A stretch of 64,000 nt of DNA from Planctomycetota bacterium. Its GTDB lineage: Bacteria; Planctomycetota; Planctomycetia; Pirellulales; Thermoguttaceae. Where the stretch lies: the NCBI GenBank assembly GCA_029550925.1, contig JAKPGL010000130.1, forward strand, positions 40,821 through 104,820, read 5' to 3'. Positions within the stretch are counted from its first letter, which is position 1. Each line of letters starts with the position of its first letter. The translations under genes were made by a program, and so were the position numbers. A model generated the notes under the pieces. It was not told the DNA's origin. It made no database searches and worked only from the letters and a program-made list of their open reading frames with translations. Below, in pieces: positions 18,083 through 27,972 of this stretch.

Positions 18083-19540
18083 ATGACCAAGAGAAGTGGC
18101 CGTTTTCTGGGGCTGGTGGCTGCGGTAGCGGCTTTAGGGGGATTTTTACCCGGAGAGGTCGCCACGGGGGCCATCATCTATTCCGTGGAGACCCGGCTTC
18201 ATAGCGAGTCGGGGATCAACGTTTCCCAGCCGATAGCTCCATTTTCTACTGTTCCGAACCTTTCGGCGGTGGATTATGCCAGCCCGGCTCGAAGGAACAA
18301 TGTACAGCTTCAGATTGCCGCCGGCACTCCCCAGGCCGGCAGCGGCGGCGTAGGGAAGCTGGTCGATGGCCTTTGGCCTTGGGACGGCGATCGGGACGCG
18401 CCCAGCCAGGTGCTTTTCTCCGATAGCGGCGATTTAGCCGTCCAGTTCGACCTCCGGCAGTTAGTGGACATTTGGCGGATCAACACTTATTCCCGCCATG
18501 TGAGCAATCGCACGCCGCAGGTTTACACGGTGTACGGCAGCAGTGCGGCGGTGCCGCCCACGACCAACGGGGATCCGACCGGCTGGACGCTGATTGCTTC
18601 GGTGGATACTCGCAATAATAGCCCTGGGCCGCCCTATGGAACGACCGGCACCAGCCTGGACGGCATTGCCGGGGCAAGCATCTATGACGATGCGGGCGGG
18701 CCGCTGGGCCAGTACCAGCACCTGCTTTTTGTATTGCAACGGCCTGGGACCTACGGCACCTTCTACGGTGAGATAGACATTGTTACAGGTAGCCATCCAA
18801 TTATCACTATGGAAAGCCGATACCACGGGGACCCGGATAATGTGGGCAGCGGCCCAATTACCACCAATCCGTTCCAGTGGGTCCCCACCGTATCCAACAA
18901 GGACTATGCGGATGCTAGTCAAGGCCACGGGGTAACCGCGACGATTGTTGCCGGCGCTAAATCGTCTGGCAGTGGGGCTCCGAGCGTGCTGCTGGATGGC
19001 CAGTGGCCTTCTACCTGGGATTCGCCGGGCCAGGTCCTTTTTGATGATGGGAATTATCCTTTCCGGGTTCTGTTTGATCTAAAGGACCGGCTATCTGTGG
19101 AGATGATCAATACCTTTTCCCGCCATACCCAAGCTACCAATCCTTCCAACGGGGCTCGCACGCCCCAGGTTTATACCCTCTACGGCATTGATGCGGATAC
19201 GCCGCCCTCAGCTACCGGCGACCTAATTGCCAACGGCTGGATTCCGATCGCTGTGGTGGACACCCGGCCCTATGCCTACTCGAATGGCACAGGCACCAAT
19301 CTGCCCGGCGTGGCCGGTGTGAGCATCACTCCCTTGGATGGCATCAGCCTGGGCGTGTACCGGTATTTGCTATTCGATTTCCAGCCTTCCACCGAAACGT
19401 ACGGTACCTTCTATGCGGAGATCGACATTTTCGGCACGGTGGTGCCGGAGCCGGCCAGTTGGCTGCTAGTCCTGTTCGGCCTGACCAGCCTCGGCCTGGT
19501 GGCCCTTCGCAAACGCATCTGCGGACTAACAAAATCCTGA
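18083..19540 (+). CDS. PEP-CTERM sorted exported protein with two tandem homologous domains
   Basis: Signal peptide; C-terminal VVPEPASWLLVLFGLTSLGLVALRKR; two similar halves each ending YGTFY(G/A)EIDI. Confidence 0.88.
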   Translation: MTKRSGRFLGLVAAVAALGGFLPGEVATGAIIYSVETRLHSESGINVSQPIAPFSTVPNLSAVDYASPARRNNVQLQIAAGTPQAGSGGVGKLVDGLWPWDGDRDAPSQVLFSDSGDLAVQFDLRQLVDIWRINTYSRHVSNRTPQVYTVYGSSAAVPPTTNGDPTGWTLIASVDTRNNSPGPPYGTTGTSLDGIAGASIYDDAGGPLGQYQHLLFVLQRPGTYGTFYGEIDIVTGSHPIITMESRYHGDPDNVGSGPITTNPFQWVPTVSNKDYADASQGHGVTATIVAGAKSSGSGAPSVLLDGQWPSTWDSPGQVLFDDGNYPFRVLFDLKDRLSVEMINTFSRHTQATNPSNGARTPQVYTLYGIDADTPPSATGDLIANGWIPIAVVDTRPYAYSNGTGTNLPGVAGVSITPLDGISLGVYRYLLFDFQPSTETYGTFYAEIDIFGTVVPEPASWLLVLFGLTSLGLVALRKRICGLTKS

Positions 19541-19603
19541 TCCCCTGCCCTTCCCATCCAGGAAGGTTTCCAGGGGCCCCAGCATTGAGAGAAAGTTTCT
19601 CTG

Positions 19604-19643
19604 CCTCTGGCAAAGCTCTGGTTTTGCCAGAGGCTTTTTTTTA
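19604..19643 (+). terminator. Rho-independent terminator
   Basis: gcctctggcaaa-gctctgg-ttttgccagaggc followed by T8. Confidence 0.85.
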
Positions 19644-19651
19644 TGCGGTTT

Positions 19652-20590
19652 TTATGCGGTCATGCCTTTGGTCAGGGCCATGAAGGCGGTTTCCAGGTTG
19701 AGTTCGTCCTGGCGGAATTCCAGCAGGTGGTAGCCGGCCTGGACCAAAAGAGCAGCCAAGGGGCTGTAATCTTCGACGCCTGCGCGCAAGGTGGCCAGAA
19801 TGGTTCCATCTCGCAGATCGACCCGCTGAACACAAGGGTCTTGTTCCAGCAGGCGAGCGGCGGCGTCGGGATGTTCGCGGAGTCGGATCCGAAGGACCAC
19901 GTGCTCCCGCACCCGGCGAATCACCTCGGACACTTCGGCCGAGACCAAAAGCACGCCCCGCTCGATGATGCCGACTTTGTTGCAGATGTCGGCCAGTTCG
20001 GGCAGGATATGGCTGGAAACCATAATGGTTTTGCCCATCTGGCGGAGTTGTTTTAGCAGTTGGCGGATTTCGATGCGGGCGCGGGGGTCCAGGCCGCTGG
20101 CCGGCTCGTCCAAAAGCAAAACCTGCGGATCGTGCAACAGCACCCGGGCCAGACCCAACCGCTGCGTCATGCCGCGCGACAGGCTGGTTACCAGGGCGTC
20201 ACGCTTGTAGCCCAGTTCCACCAGTTGGAGCACCTCTTCGCATTTTTGGCGTCGGGCCGGGCCTCGCAGCCGATACGCCGCCGCAAAGAACTCCAAATAC
20301 TCCATCACCGTCATGTCGTCATAGACGCCGAAGATGTCCGGCATGTAGCCGATCAGCCGACGGATCTCCTTGGCATGGGTGTAGATGGAATAGCCGGCCA
20401 CATACGCCTCGCCCCAGGTGGGATTCAGCAAGGTGGCCAGGATTCGCAGCGTGGTGGTCTTGCCCGAACCGTTCGGCCCGATAAAGCCGAATAGGTCCCC
20501 TTCGTGGAGCTCGAGGTTCAGGTTGTCGATGGCCCGCAGGGAACCATAGACTTTGGTGAGGTCCTGGGTTTTGATCATCACTTCGGACAT
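19652..20590 (-). CDS. ABC transporter ATP-binding protein
   Basis: GFIGPNGSGKTTTLR Walker A, SLSRGMTQRLGLARVLLHDPQVLLLDEPASGLDPRARIE. Confidence 0.95.
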   Translation of the reverse strand: MSEVMIKTQDLTKVYGSLRAIDNLNLELHEGDLFGFIGPNGSGKTTTLRILATLLNPTWGEAYVAGYSIYTHAKEIRRLIGYMPDIFGVYDDMTVMEYLEFFAAAYRLRGPARRQKCEEVLQLVELGYKRDALVTSLSRGMTQRLGLARVLLHDPQVLLLDEPASGLDPRARIEIRQLLKQLRQMGKTIMVSSHILPELADICNKVGIIERGVLLVSAEVSEVIRRVREHVVLRIRLREHPDAAARLLEQDPCVQRVDLRDGTILATLRAGVEDYSPLAALLVQAGYHLLEFRQDELNLETAFMALTKGMTA

Positions 20591-20629
20591 GGAAAGGCCC
20601 CATTGTTGTCGTTTGGGGGTTCGCTGGGT

Positions 20630-23041
20630 TTATGGATTCGGTCTATTTTCGTGCTCTACCGGATAAACAAATCGGACAAACACCAGATGTTGATCTTCGG
20701 GCGGATGGGGGAGCGGTTGGCCGTCTCGCAAAACCACAGTTCCAGGGATTCCGTCAACCGGTCGGTTTTCTACCGAGGCTGTTGGCCAGCCGGTCGGCTG
20801 CTGCACCTGGGCCACCAGCACCGCCCTGCCCTGCCGAAGCCAACCGGTTCCGTCCAGAAAACTATGATACCGATGGGTTAGCCCCGTGTAGGTTTCGCCG
20901 CCGATACTGTCGAAGAACATCATGGTCTGGAGGATTTCTACCAGGTTATGGGATTGGGGGTTATAGGGTTTTCGGCTCGAGGCGGCCCACCCGGCTGCGC
21001 CCACTTGTCCGCCGCCTCCGCCGCCTAGGAGTGTGGGAAGTTCGATCCGCTGGCGGGACATCGGCTCAATGCGGACGGTTTGGCCCGGCGCGAGTCGGCC
21101 CAAAGCATATCCCCATCGGCCATAGGCTAGGATACATTGGTCCAGTGGTATAGGCAGCGTATTGGTCAGATCGCCTTCGGGCAATTGGTCCCGATCGACC
21201 AGATGGGCCTGCGGCCAAGCGCGACAAGGCGTCCACCATCGGCCCAGGACCAATCGGCTGCTCCAGACGTGTACTGGCAGGCCCAGCAGTTGATCGGCTT
21301 CGGCGGTCCAGTGATACGGTCGGCCCCAAAGCAGATTGCCGCCCGGTCGGGTCTGCATTCCGCCCAGGCCTTCGCCGGCCAGGCCGATCGGCGAAAGAAC
21401 GGTCTGGGAGGTTTGGAGCAGCTTTCCGTCCGGACCATACTGGCGGAGAGCCAACGTGTAGGCGTCTGTCTGTGGACTGAACAAATTCACCCATGTCGCT
21501 CCCCGCACCAGGCCCGCGGCCGTATCCACATCCAACACGTCCACTTGATTGTAGCGAACTTGCCGACCTTTCAGATACACACTCAGGCCATAGGCGCCCA
21601 CGGCCGTCAGGACGACCAGGGTGGAAAACGTCAGCCAGGTCCAATGCATCCGGCCGACCACTTTTCGCAGGAAGAAATAATCCCCAGGACCGATGAGCAG
21701 AATATAGAGCACCATCAGCCCAGCCACCGGCCAGAAAGAGATCATTGGCAGCCCCTCGAACTGATCTAAGGCGGATCGCCATTGGCCGCTCAGGTCGCGG
21801 TAGCCGGTATGGAGCAAGGCCCCGCCTTCGCTGGTTTGTTCGGTTTTGGGCAGGGGCAGGGCCAGCAGTTTGCGGAGCAGCCGACCTCGGTCCGGCCAGT
21901 GAGCAAGCGGCGGCCGATCAAAGTCCCCGGCAAGGACCAGCACTTCGCCCAATCCATAAGGCCGACGGATCGCCAGCGGGGTATCGCCTTCACGGACCTC
22001 CACCAGACCTTCTATCCGGTCCCAGCGAGGGGCGGCAATCGTTGTTTCCGGTCGCCCCATGCCGGGCACAGGCCGACTGCTCTCCGCATACATTTCATAT
22101 CCGGCGGCGGAGCGGAGAGAAGCCAGGCCGACCACCCGGCCGGGCAACCATTGGGCCAATACGCCCCCCTGCCCTGCCGCCTCCTGAGCCTTGGCGCCTA
22201 AAAACACCACCAATTTCCCGCCCTGCCGAACCCACAGGTCCAGGGCGTTGGAACGCTCCGGATCGGTCCAAAGCGGCTGGAGCAGATCGGGTTGGCTGGT
22301 GGAGATGGTGATTAAATCTACTCCATCGTAGCCACACCCATTCGTCGGTAATCGACCCACCGCGTCCGGGTCGGAAAGCTGGACCACCACCGGGGCGCGG
22401 TCTTTGGGCCAATGGAGGCTGCCGATCACTTCCACCGGACGGACCGCGTCTTCCAAGCCCACAGACGCCGGGCCAATGGAGACCAGCAGAAGTTGGGCGG
22501 CCCCCATCGCTGGGAACAACTCTCCGGTCGGCGTGCTTTTGGCAGACTGGCCGGGCAATGTCTCCCCTGTCGCCCGGACGCCGATCTTTTTTTCTACGAG
22601 CCGATCGCCCGCCCGAACCTGATCGCCCTCCGAGACCGGTTCATGCAGAGCTACGGTCAGCCCCCCTTCGGTCTGGCTGAAAAGGACATACATGAAATGG
22701 CGAACTTCTTCGCCGGCCTTCCATCGCAAAAGACGTTCCGGCCGAACCCGGACGCCGAAACAGGCCGTGGTGCCTTCGCTATCGGGCGTCTGGAGCACAA
22801 CGACCGCCTGGCCCGGCGTCGAACCGCCCCGAACGATCACTTCCACCGGCGCCCAAAACCCCACCTTATACCGCCCTGCCCAGCCAACCCGTACTCCTAG
22901 GATTTCAGGCGCCGCCGAACTGGCTTGGGCCGACGGAGGAGCGGCGGTGCTCGAGGGCGGCGACTCTGCCGTGGCCGGTAGGACGCCAGAAAAGAGGAAT
23001 ACTAGCCCCGGCCAAGCCCAGTGAAAGGTTCCCCTAAGCAA
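20630..23041 (-). CDS. Large membrane-anchored hypothetical protein, next to the ABC ATPase
   Basis: LRGTFHWAWPGLVFLFSGVLPATAE signal peptide (possible TTG start at 23041); TM segments GLMVLYILLIGPGDYFFLRK and TWLTFSTLVVLTAVGAYGL. Upstream ORF extension looks non-coding. Confidence 0.65.
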   Translation of the reverse strand: MLRGTFHWAWPGLVFLFSGVLPATAESPPSSTAAPPSAQASSAAPEILGVRVGWAGRYKVGFWAPVEVIVRGGSTPGQAVVVLQTPDSEGTTACFGVRVRPERLLRWKAGEEVRHFMYVLFSQTEGGLTVALHEPVSEGDQVRAGDRLVEKKIGVRATGETLPGQSAKSTPTGELFPAMGAAQLLLVSIGPASVGLEDAVRPVEVIGSLHWPKDRAPVVVQLSDPDAVGRLPTNGCGYDGVDLITISTSQPDLLQPLWTDPERSNALDLWVRQGGKLVVFLGAKAQEAAGQGGVLAQWLPGRVVGLASLRSAAGYEMYAESSRPVPGMGRPETTIAAPRWDRIEGLVEVREGDTPLAIRRPYGLGEVLVLAGDFDRPPLAHWPDRGRLLRKLLALPLPKTEQTSEGGALLHTGYRDLSGQWRSALDQFEGLPMISFWPVAGLMVLYILLIGPGDYFFLRKVVGRMHWTWLTFSTLVVLTAVGAYGLSVYLKGRQVRYNQVDVLDVDTAAGLVRGATWVNLFSPQTDAYTLALRQYGPDGKLLQTSQTVLSPIGLAGEGLGGMQTRPGGNLLWGRPYHWTAEADQLLGLPVHVWSSRLVLGRWWTPCRAWPQAHLVDRDQLPEGDLTNTLPIPLDQCILAYGRWGYALGRLAPGQTVRIEPMSRQRIELPTLLGGGGGGQVGAAGWAASSRKPYNPQSHNLVEILQTMMFFDSIGGETYTGLTHRYHSFLDGTGWLRQGRAVLVAQVQQPTGWPTASVENRPVDGIPGTVVLRDGQPLPHPPEDQHLVFVRFVYPVEHENRPNP

Positions 23042-23500
23042 TATCGTGTTTCTGACGACCGACCCAATTGCCGGGCCTCCTGCCCTGCCCTGCCCTGCCT
23101 TTGCAGCATCGGCCTGTTGAGGCTTGGCCCCCCTGCCCTGCCCTACTCTACCTTTCCCGGCCAGTTTGGGTCTGCCCCCCCTGCCCTGCTCTGCCCTGCC
23201 GAGGTTCTCATGCGGCCCTTTGGTTTCCCTACCCTGCCATAGCCTGTGGGTTGGCCCATCGGATTGCCTGAGCCGACTCTGAGGCCGAGATGCCTCCCCC
23301 CCCTGCCCCGGCAAACAACCTCCGCCAGGCAGAGCTTGTTTTGCCTGGGAGAAACATTTCGGAGACTCGGAGCGATTGGGGGCCACAAAACAACCTTTTT
23401 CCAGGGACAACATCAAGGGCACGTGTCTGGGGGGTGAATTACCCTATGCTGAGGGGGATCAGTTTCCCTTTAAGGTAGATTCTCTACGTCGAAAAGCCTG

Positions 23501-23899
23501 TTATGGTTTGCCCGCGTCCGGACAGATACAGACCATCTGCCCACAGCCGGGACAGCCCTGGGCGTATTTTTTCCAGACGGCCTCGGCCAAATCGACGCCC
23601 ACCACATTGGCGATGGTAACAAGCCAGGCCAATACGTCGGCGAATTCCTCGGCCTTTTGCTCCAGGGTGCCTTTACGCAAGGCGGCCGACAATTCGCCGA
23701 ACTCTTCGGCCAGCCACATGAAGGTGCCCTCTACGCCGCGGGCCACGTCTTTGCGAAGATACATTCGGCGGATAATTTCCTGGAACTCGGCCAAGGTCAA
23801 ACGTTGCGGCCCGGACCGAGCAGTGGATGAGACAGTTTCCACGGATTTTTTCTCCTCGGAGGATTGGCCCCGGCCCAGTCGCCCCAAATGGAGGGACAA
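23501..23899 (-). CDS. MazG-like nucleotide pyrophosphohydrolase
   Basis: WLAEEFGELSAALRKGT...KAEEFADVLAWLVTIANVVGVDLAEAVWKKY; Cys-rich tail CPGCGQMVCIC. Confidence 0.85.
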   Translation of the reverse strand: MSLHLGRLGRGQSSEEKKSVETVSSTARSGPQRLTLAEFQEIIRRMYLRKDVARGVEGTFMWLAEEFGELSAALRKGTLEQKAEEFADVLAWLVTIANVVGVDLAEAVWKKYAQGCPGCGQMVCICPDAGKP

Positions 23900-24040
23900 G
23901 AATTGGCCCTCGCCGATGGCCTGCTTGGCCAGAGGCGTTTCTTCGGAAACTATTCCATATTAAAATAGCAACGATTCCAGGCCAAGGGGCCTGACATCGG
24001 GAACACGTTTCTCTGAAGACTCTTTCCAAGGAATCTTTCT

Positions 24041-24373
24041 ATGACGAAACCGGAAATTACGTATGACGATTTTGCGAAGTTGGACCTGCGAGTGGCGACG
24101 GTCATTTCGGCCCGGCCCCATCCGAACGCCGATAAACTGATGCTTTTGGAGATCGACGTAGGCGACCAGCGCAAACAGATCGTGGCCGGCATCCGGCAGC
24201 ACTATCAGCCGGACCAATTGGTCGGCCGACAGATCATCGTCGTCAACAACCTCCAGGAGGCGGTGCTTCGGGGAGAAGAGTCGCAAGGGATGCTCTTGGC
24301 CGCCAGCGACGGCCAACGGATCGTCCTGCTACAACCCGCCGAGCCTTGCGCCCCCGGCAGCGTGGTCAAATAG
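24041..24373 (+). CDS. Stand-alone tRNA-binding (EMAP/MetRS-beta-like) protein
   Basis: ITYDDFAKLDLRVATVISARPHPNADKLMLLEIDVGD...RQIVAGI...SQGMLLAA; ends with TAG. Confidence 0.88.
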   Translation: MTKPEITYDDFAKLDLRVATVISARPHPNADKLMLLEIDVGDQRKQIVAGIRQHYQPDQLVGRQIIVVNNLQEAVLRGEESQGMLLAASDGQRIVLLQPAEPCAPGSVVK

Positions 24374-24498
24374 CCCCCTTTGCTCCCTCGAGACGGATCC
24401 TCAAACGGCGCAGGAGGTTGTTTCTGGGCCGGGGGGATGACATATTCACTAGAAGTGTACTTTTGTTTCTTTGACCGTCCATTGAGGAGGATTTACCC

Positions 24499-26106
24499 AT
24501 GCAAGCAGTGGTCAGAAGTCTCCGGCGAATGTGGCTCCTGGGGGTAAGTCTGGGCGTGGTATTGTCGCTGGTGCGGAGCGGATGGGCCGAAGTCAAATTA
24601 CCCCGGCTTTTAAGCGACAACATGGTGCTCCAACAGCAGACAGAGGTCCGAATCTGGGGGTGGGCCGATCCGAGCGAAGAAGTAACCGTCCGGTTCCGGG
24701 ATCAAAAGGCCTCCGCCAAAGCCGACCCGGATGGCCGATGGGAAGTGAAACTCCGCACTCCTGAAGCGGGCGGTCCGTATGAACTTACTGTGGCCGGCAA
24801 AACCAGCCAGATCACCCTCCGAAACGTCCTGGTGGGTGAAGTCTGGGTCTGCTCGGGACAATCGAACATGGCCTGGACGGTCGGCGCCTCGCTGAACCCG
24901 CAGCAGGAAATTGCCTCGGCCAATTATCCCAAGATCCGCCTCTTTACTGTGGGGCGGAAAGTTTCCGACAAACCCCTAGACGATTGTGAAGGCGCTTGGC
25001 AGGAGTGCAGTCCGCAGACGGTGGGCGGATTTTCCGCGGTCGCGTACTTTTTCGGCCGACATCTGCACCAGGAGCTTGGGGTCCCGGTGGGCCTGATCAA
25101 TAGCTCCTGGGGCGCCACCCCCTCGGAGTCCTGGACCAGCCGACAGACCCTCCAGTCGGAACCCTCGGTAAAACCGCTCCTGGATCAATGGGACAAGATG
25201 GTCGCCGACTGGCCGAAGGTGGATCCCCAATACCTGCGCCGATACCAACACAAACTAAAAAACTGGGAGGAGTCGCAGAACAAGCCGGGGGCCAAAAAGA
25301 CGCCGCCTCCGCCGCTTCCGAACCGATCGGCGCAGTCCAGCCATCGACCCGCCAACCTTTATAACTCCATGATCGCTCCGCTTACTCGGTACACAATCCG
25401 AGGCGCCATCTGGTATCAGGGCGAATCGAACGTAACCCGGGCCTGGCAATATCGCACCCTGTTTCCGCTTTTGATCCAGGATTGGCGGCGGGCGTGGGGC
25501 CAAGGGGATTTTCCCTTCGGCTTTGTGCTGATTGCGCCGTTTCACTACAAGCTGGACATCAACTTTACGGATATACCCCCGGACTGGTGCCCTGAGCTGC
25601 GAGAGGCCCAATTGCTCGCGCTCAAAACCACGCCGAATGTCGGCATGGCCTGTGTCATGGACCTGGACGAAGTGAATGATATCCATCCGCGGAATAAGCA
25701 GGAGATCGGTCGCCGGCTGGCCCTTTGGGCTTTGGGCGCTGTGTACGGCCGAGCAGTTGTTTATACTGGCCCGATCTATGAGTCGATGGCCGTCGAAGGC
25801 GATAAGATTCGGATTCGGTTTACCGGCGTGGGCGGCGGCCTGGTGAGCCGAGACGGCCAGCCGCTGCGGGAATTTACCATTGCCGGCCCGGACCAAGAGT
25901 TTCACCCGGCCGCGGCGGTGATCGACGGCAATACGGTCGTTGTATCCAGCCCCAAGGTGGCTCGGCCGGCGGCGGTGCGGTTTGGCTGGCGGGACGCCGC
26001 CGTGGTGAACCTGGCCAACCAAGAAGGCCTACCGGCCGCCCCGTTCCGCACCGACACCTGGAAACTGCAAACCGAAGGCCGCCTGCTGAACGAAGAACCG
26101 TATTGA
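24499..26106 (+). CDS. Sialate O-acetylesterase
   Basis: LPRLLSDNMVLQQQTEVRIWGWADP, VWVCSGQSNMAW, GAIWYQGESN, DLDEVNDIHPRNKQEIGRRLALWAL. Confidence 0.92.
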   Translation: MQAVVRSLRRMWLLGVSLGVVLSLVRSGWAEVKLPRLLSDNMVLQQQTEVRIWGWADPSEEVTVRFRDQKASAKADPDGRWEVKLRTPEAGGPYELTVAGKTSQITLRNVLVGEVWVCSGQSNMAWTVGASLNPQQEIASANYPKIRLFTVGRKVSDKPLDDCEGAWQECSPQTVGGFSAVAYFFGRHLHQELGVPVGLINSSWGATPSESWTSRQTLQSEPSVKPLLDQWDKMVADWPKVDPQYLRRYQHKLKNWEESQNKPGAKKTPPPPLPNRSAQSSHRPANLYNSMIAPLTRYTIRGAIWYQGESNVTRAWQYRTLFPLLIQDWRRAWGQGDFPFGFVLIAPFHYKLDINFTDIPPDWCPELREAQLLALKTTPNVGMACVMDLDEVNDIHPRNKQEIGRRLALWALGAVYGRAVVYTGPIYESMAVEGDKIRIRFTGVGGGLVSRDGQPLREFTIAGPDQEFHPAAAVIDGNTVVVSSPKVARPAAVRFGWRDAAVVNLANQEGLPAAPFRTDTWKLQTEGRLLNEEPY

Positions 26107-26174
26107 AGCTCTCTTGCATCCTATCGACGCCGTTCGCCGTCGGAAAGAGTTGGCCGGAATAGATAACATGAAAT

Positions 26175-27635
26175 TTATTTCACTCCAGTAAAGGCATAAA
26201 GTTTCGACCCTCGCAGTTCAAACTTAAGCCGGATGGTTTTTCCCCGCAGATCGGCAAACTTCTTGCCGGTCTGCCACTCCACGGGAAAGCCAGAAACATC
26301 TTTGCGGATCGGCGTACAGTCGGCCAGTCCATAACCGGGCGTATCCAGGACTTCCACCCGGAGTTGGCCTCCGGCCGCATCCGCGGAAATGCATAGTTCG
26401 TCGTCGGAGGCAACCATCGGTTTGGTAACGAGCACTCCTGGACGATCCGCCTGGATGGGTTCATAGGCGGCAAAGCCGTCCAACCGAAGCCGGGCTAGGC
26501 ACAACAAACAGTGTCGTTTCCAGCCTCGATGCACCTCCCGGCTTCCGCCGTAATAGATACAAAGGCGATCCTGATGGAGAATGGGTGGGCCGGCCTGGGC
26601 GTAAATACATCCGGCGTCATAGCTTTCGGCGGGACCTCGGGGGATTAGCGGCGTACCCGGTGCGAGCCGCTCCCACCGCATCGTATCTGGGCTCCAGGCG
26701 AGTTCACAATCCACCGTCCGATCGGTCCCCGCATGATACATCATCAGGAAGCCTAAATAAATGTTTCCGTAGGGAAAAGCCGTCATGCAATAGGTCTGAT
26801 GGGCGGGCCCTTCTTCCGGCGTGGAACGGAGCACCAGGAGGGGTTTCTCCCAATGGAGAAAATCTTGGCTTTGGCTCCGGGTCACCAGACGCTCGCCCTG
26901 ATACAGCCGGGTGATCAGGATATATTTCTTACTCGCCGGGTCCCAGAAGGCGTTATTATGGGTATCGCCGCTTTGTTCGAGTCCCTTGGGTTCCAGAGGG
27001 TCCGACCATCGCAGACCATCGGCTGAGAACCGGACTCGCATCTTGCCTCGCCCCACATCGTAAATCATCTTATACCGGCGAGCCGGATCCGGATCATGGA
27101 TATCCTTCCCTACCCCCACATTGGGACAATCCCGACACACCGCATTATTCTGGGTGGAGCCGTCGAATCCGATCAGCCCCAACGATGGTTTTTCCCAATG
27201 GACGCCGTCCCGGCTTCTGGCATACAGCAGGAGCCAACCGACGTCATGGATCGTCGCCGGCGGGTTCAATTTGGCGACTGCCTCTTTATCGGCGAGCACA
27301 CATTTGTACCATAGCTTGAAACACCCTTCTTCCCGGTCGTACACGATATTGGGATACAGGTTGTTCAGGGCGTTTTCCCAGGGTTTGTCTGCGGTAAACA
27401 GAGGATTCCGAGGATCTTTTTCCACCTTGCCCAGCGTCAGGCGTACATGGTCCTTTTGGTCCCAAAGTCGGCTGTCCAGGGCGAGGTGTTTTGCCGGGTT
27501 CCAATGGTCGGCGATGGGTTCATCCCCCGGCAAGGAAGAAACAAGAACGAGAACACTGAGACCTAATGCGCCAAGGCCGAAGCAACTTCTTCGCAGTATA
27601 GATGGAAAAATAGACATGTTTTTTCCTTCGGGCAA
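26175..27635 (-). CDS. Secreted GH32/GH43-like five-bladed propeller family protein
   Basis: Signal peptide; DPARRYKMIYDVG, HNNAFWDPASKKYILITRLYQGERLVTRSQSQDFLHWE, YDAGCIYAQ. Confidence 0.65.
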   Translation of the reverse strand: MPEGKNMSIFPSILRRSCFGLGALGLSVLVLVSSLPGDEPIADHWNPAKHLALDSRLWDQKDHVRLTLGKVEKDPRNPLFTADKPWENALNNLYPNIVYDREEGCFKLWYKCVLADKEAVAKLNPPATIHDVGWLLLYARSRDGVHWEKPSLGLIGFDGSTQNNAVCRDCPNVGVGKDIHDPDPARRYKMIYDVGRGKMRVRFSADGLRWSDPLEPKGLEQSGDTHNNAFWDPASKKYILITRLYQGERLVTRSQSQDFLHWEKPLLVLRSTPEEGPAHQTYCMTAFPYGNIYLGFLMMYHAGTDRTVDCELAWSPDTMRWERLAPGTPLIPRGPAESYDAGCIYAQAGPPILHQDRLCIYYGGSREVHRGWKRHCLLCLARLRLDGFAAYEPIQADRPGVLVTKPMVASDDELCISADAAGGQLRVEVLDTPGYGLADCTPIRKDVSGFPVEWQTGKKFADLRGKTIRLKFELRGSKLYAFTGVK

Positions 27636-27972
27636 GGGGGATCCATTTGAACTTCTTCTGTTTTGTCATGGGGCGAGGTCCTAGTGGAGTGGGCTTCGCC
27701 CGGCGTTTGCCTTTGGACGAGCACGGCCAAGTCCTGCTCATGGTGGGCGGACTGTTGGCCCAAAGACCGGAAACCACGCCTATTTTACCCAGACGGGAAC
27801 TTCTGGGAAAACGGGCTTTGGGCCAGAAAATGTTGATACCGGAGATCGGGAGTTAGAGACTGGCCAATGATAGAAAGATAGCTCACCGCCCACCACCCAC
27901 AAGTAGGGCACCGCTACGGATAAAACACCTACACAGCATAGCAACGTCATGTTGCACAGCGTTCCGCAGTGT

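Noticed and set aside
23042-23422. N-terminal extension of the 20630-23422 ORF
   Set aside because: Low-complexity GQGR sequence encoded by the G-rich repeats; the signal peptide begins near 23041.
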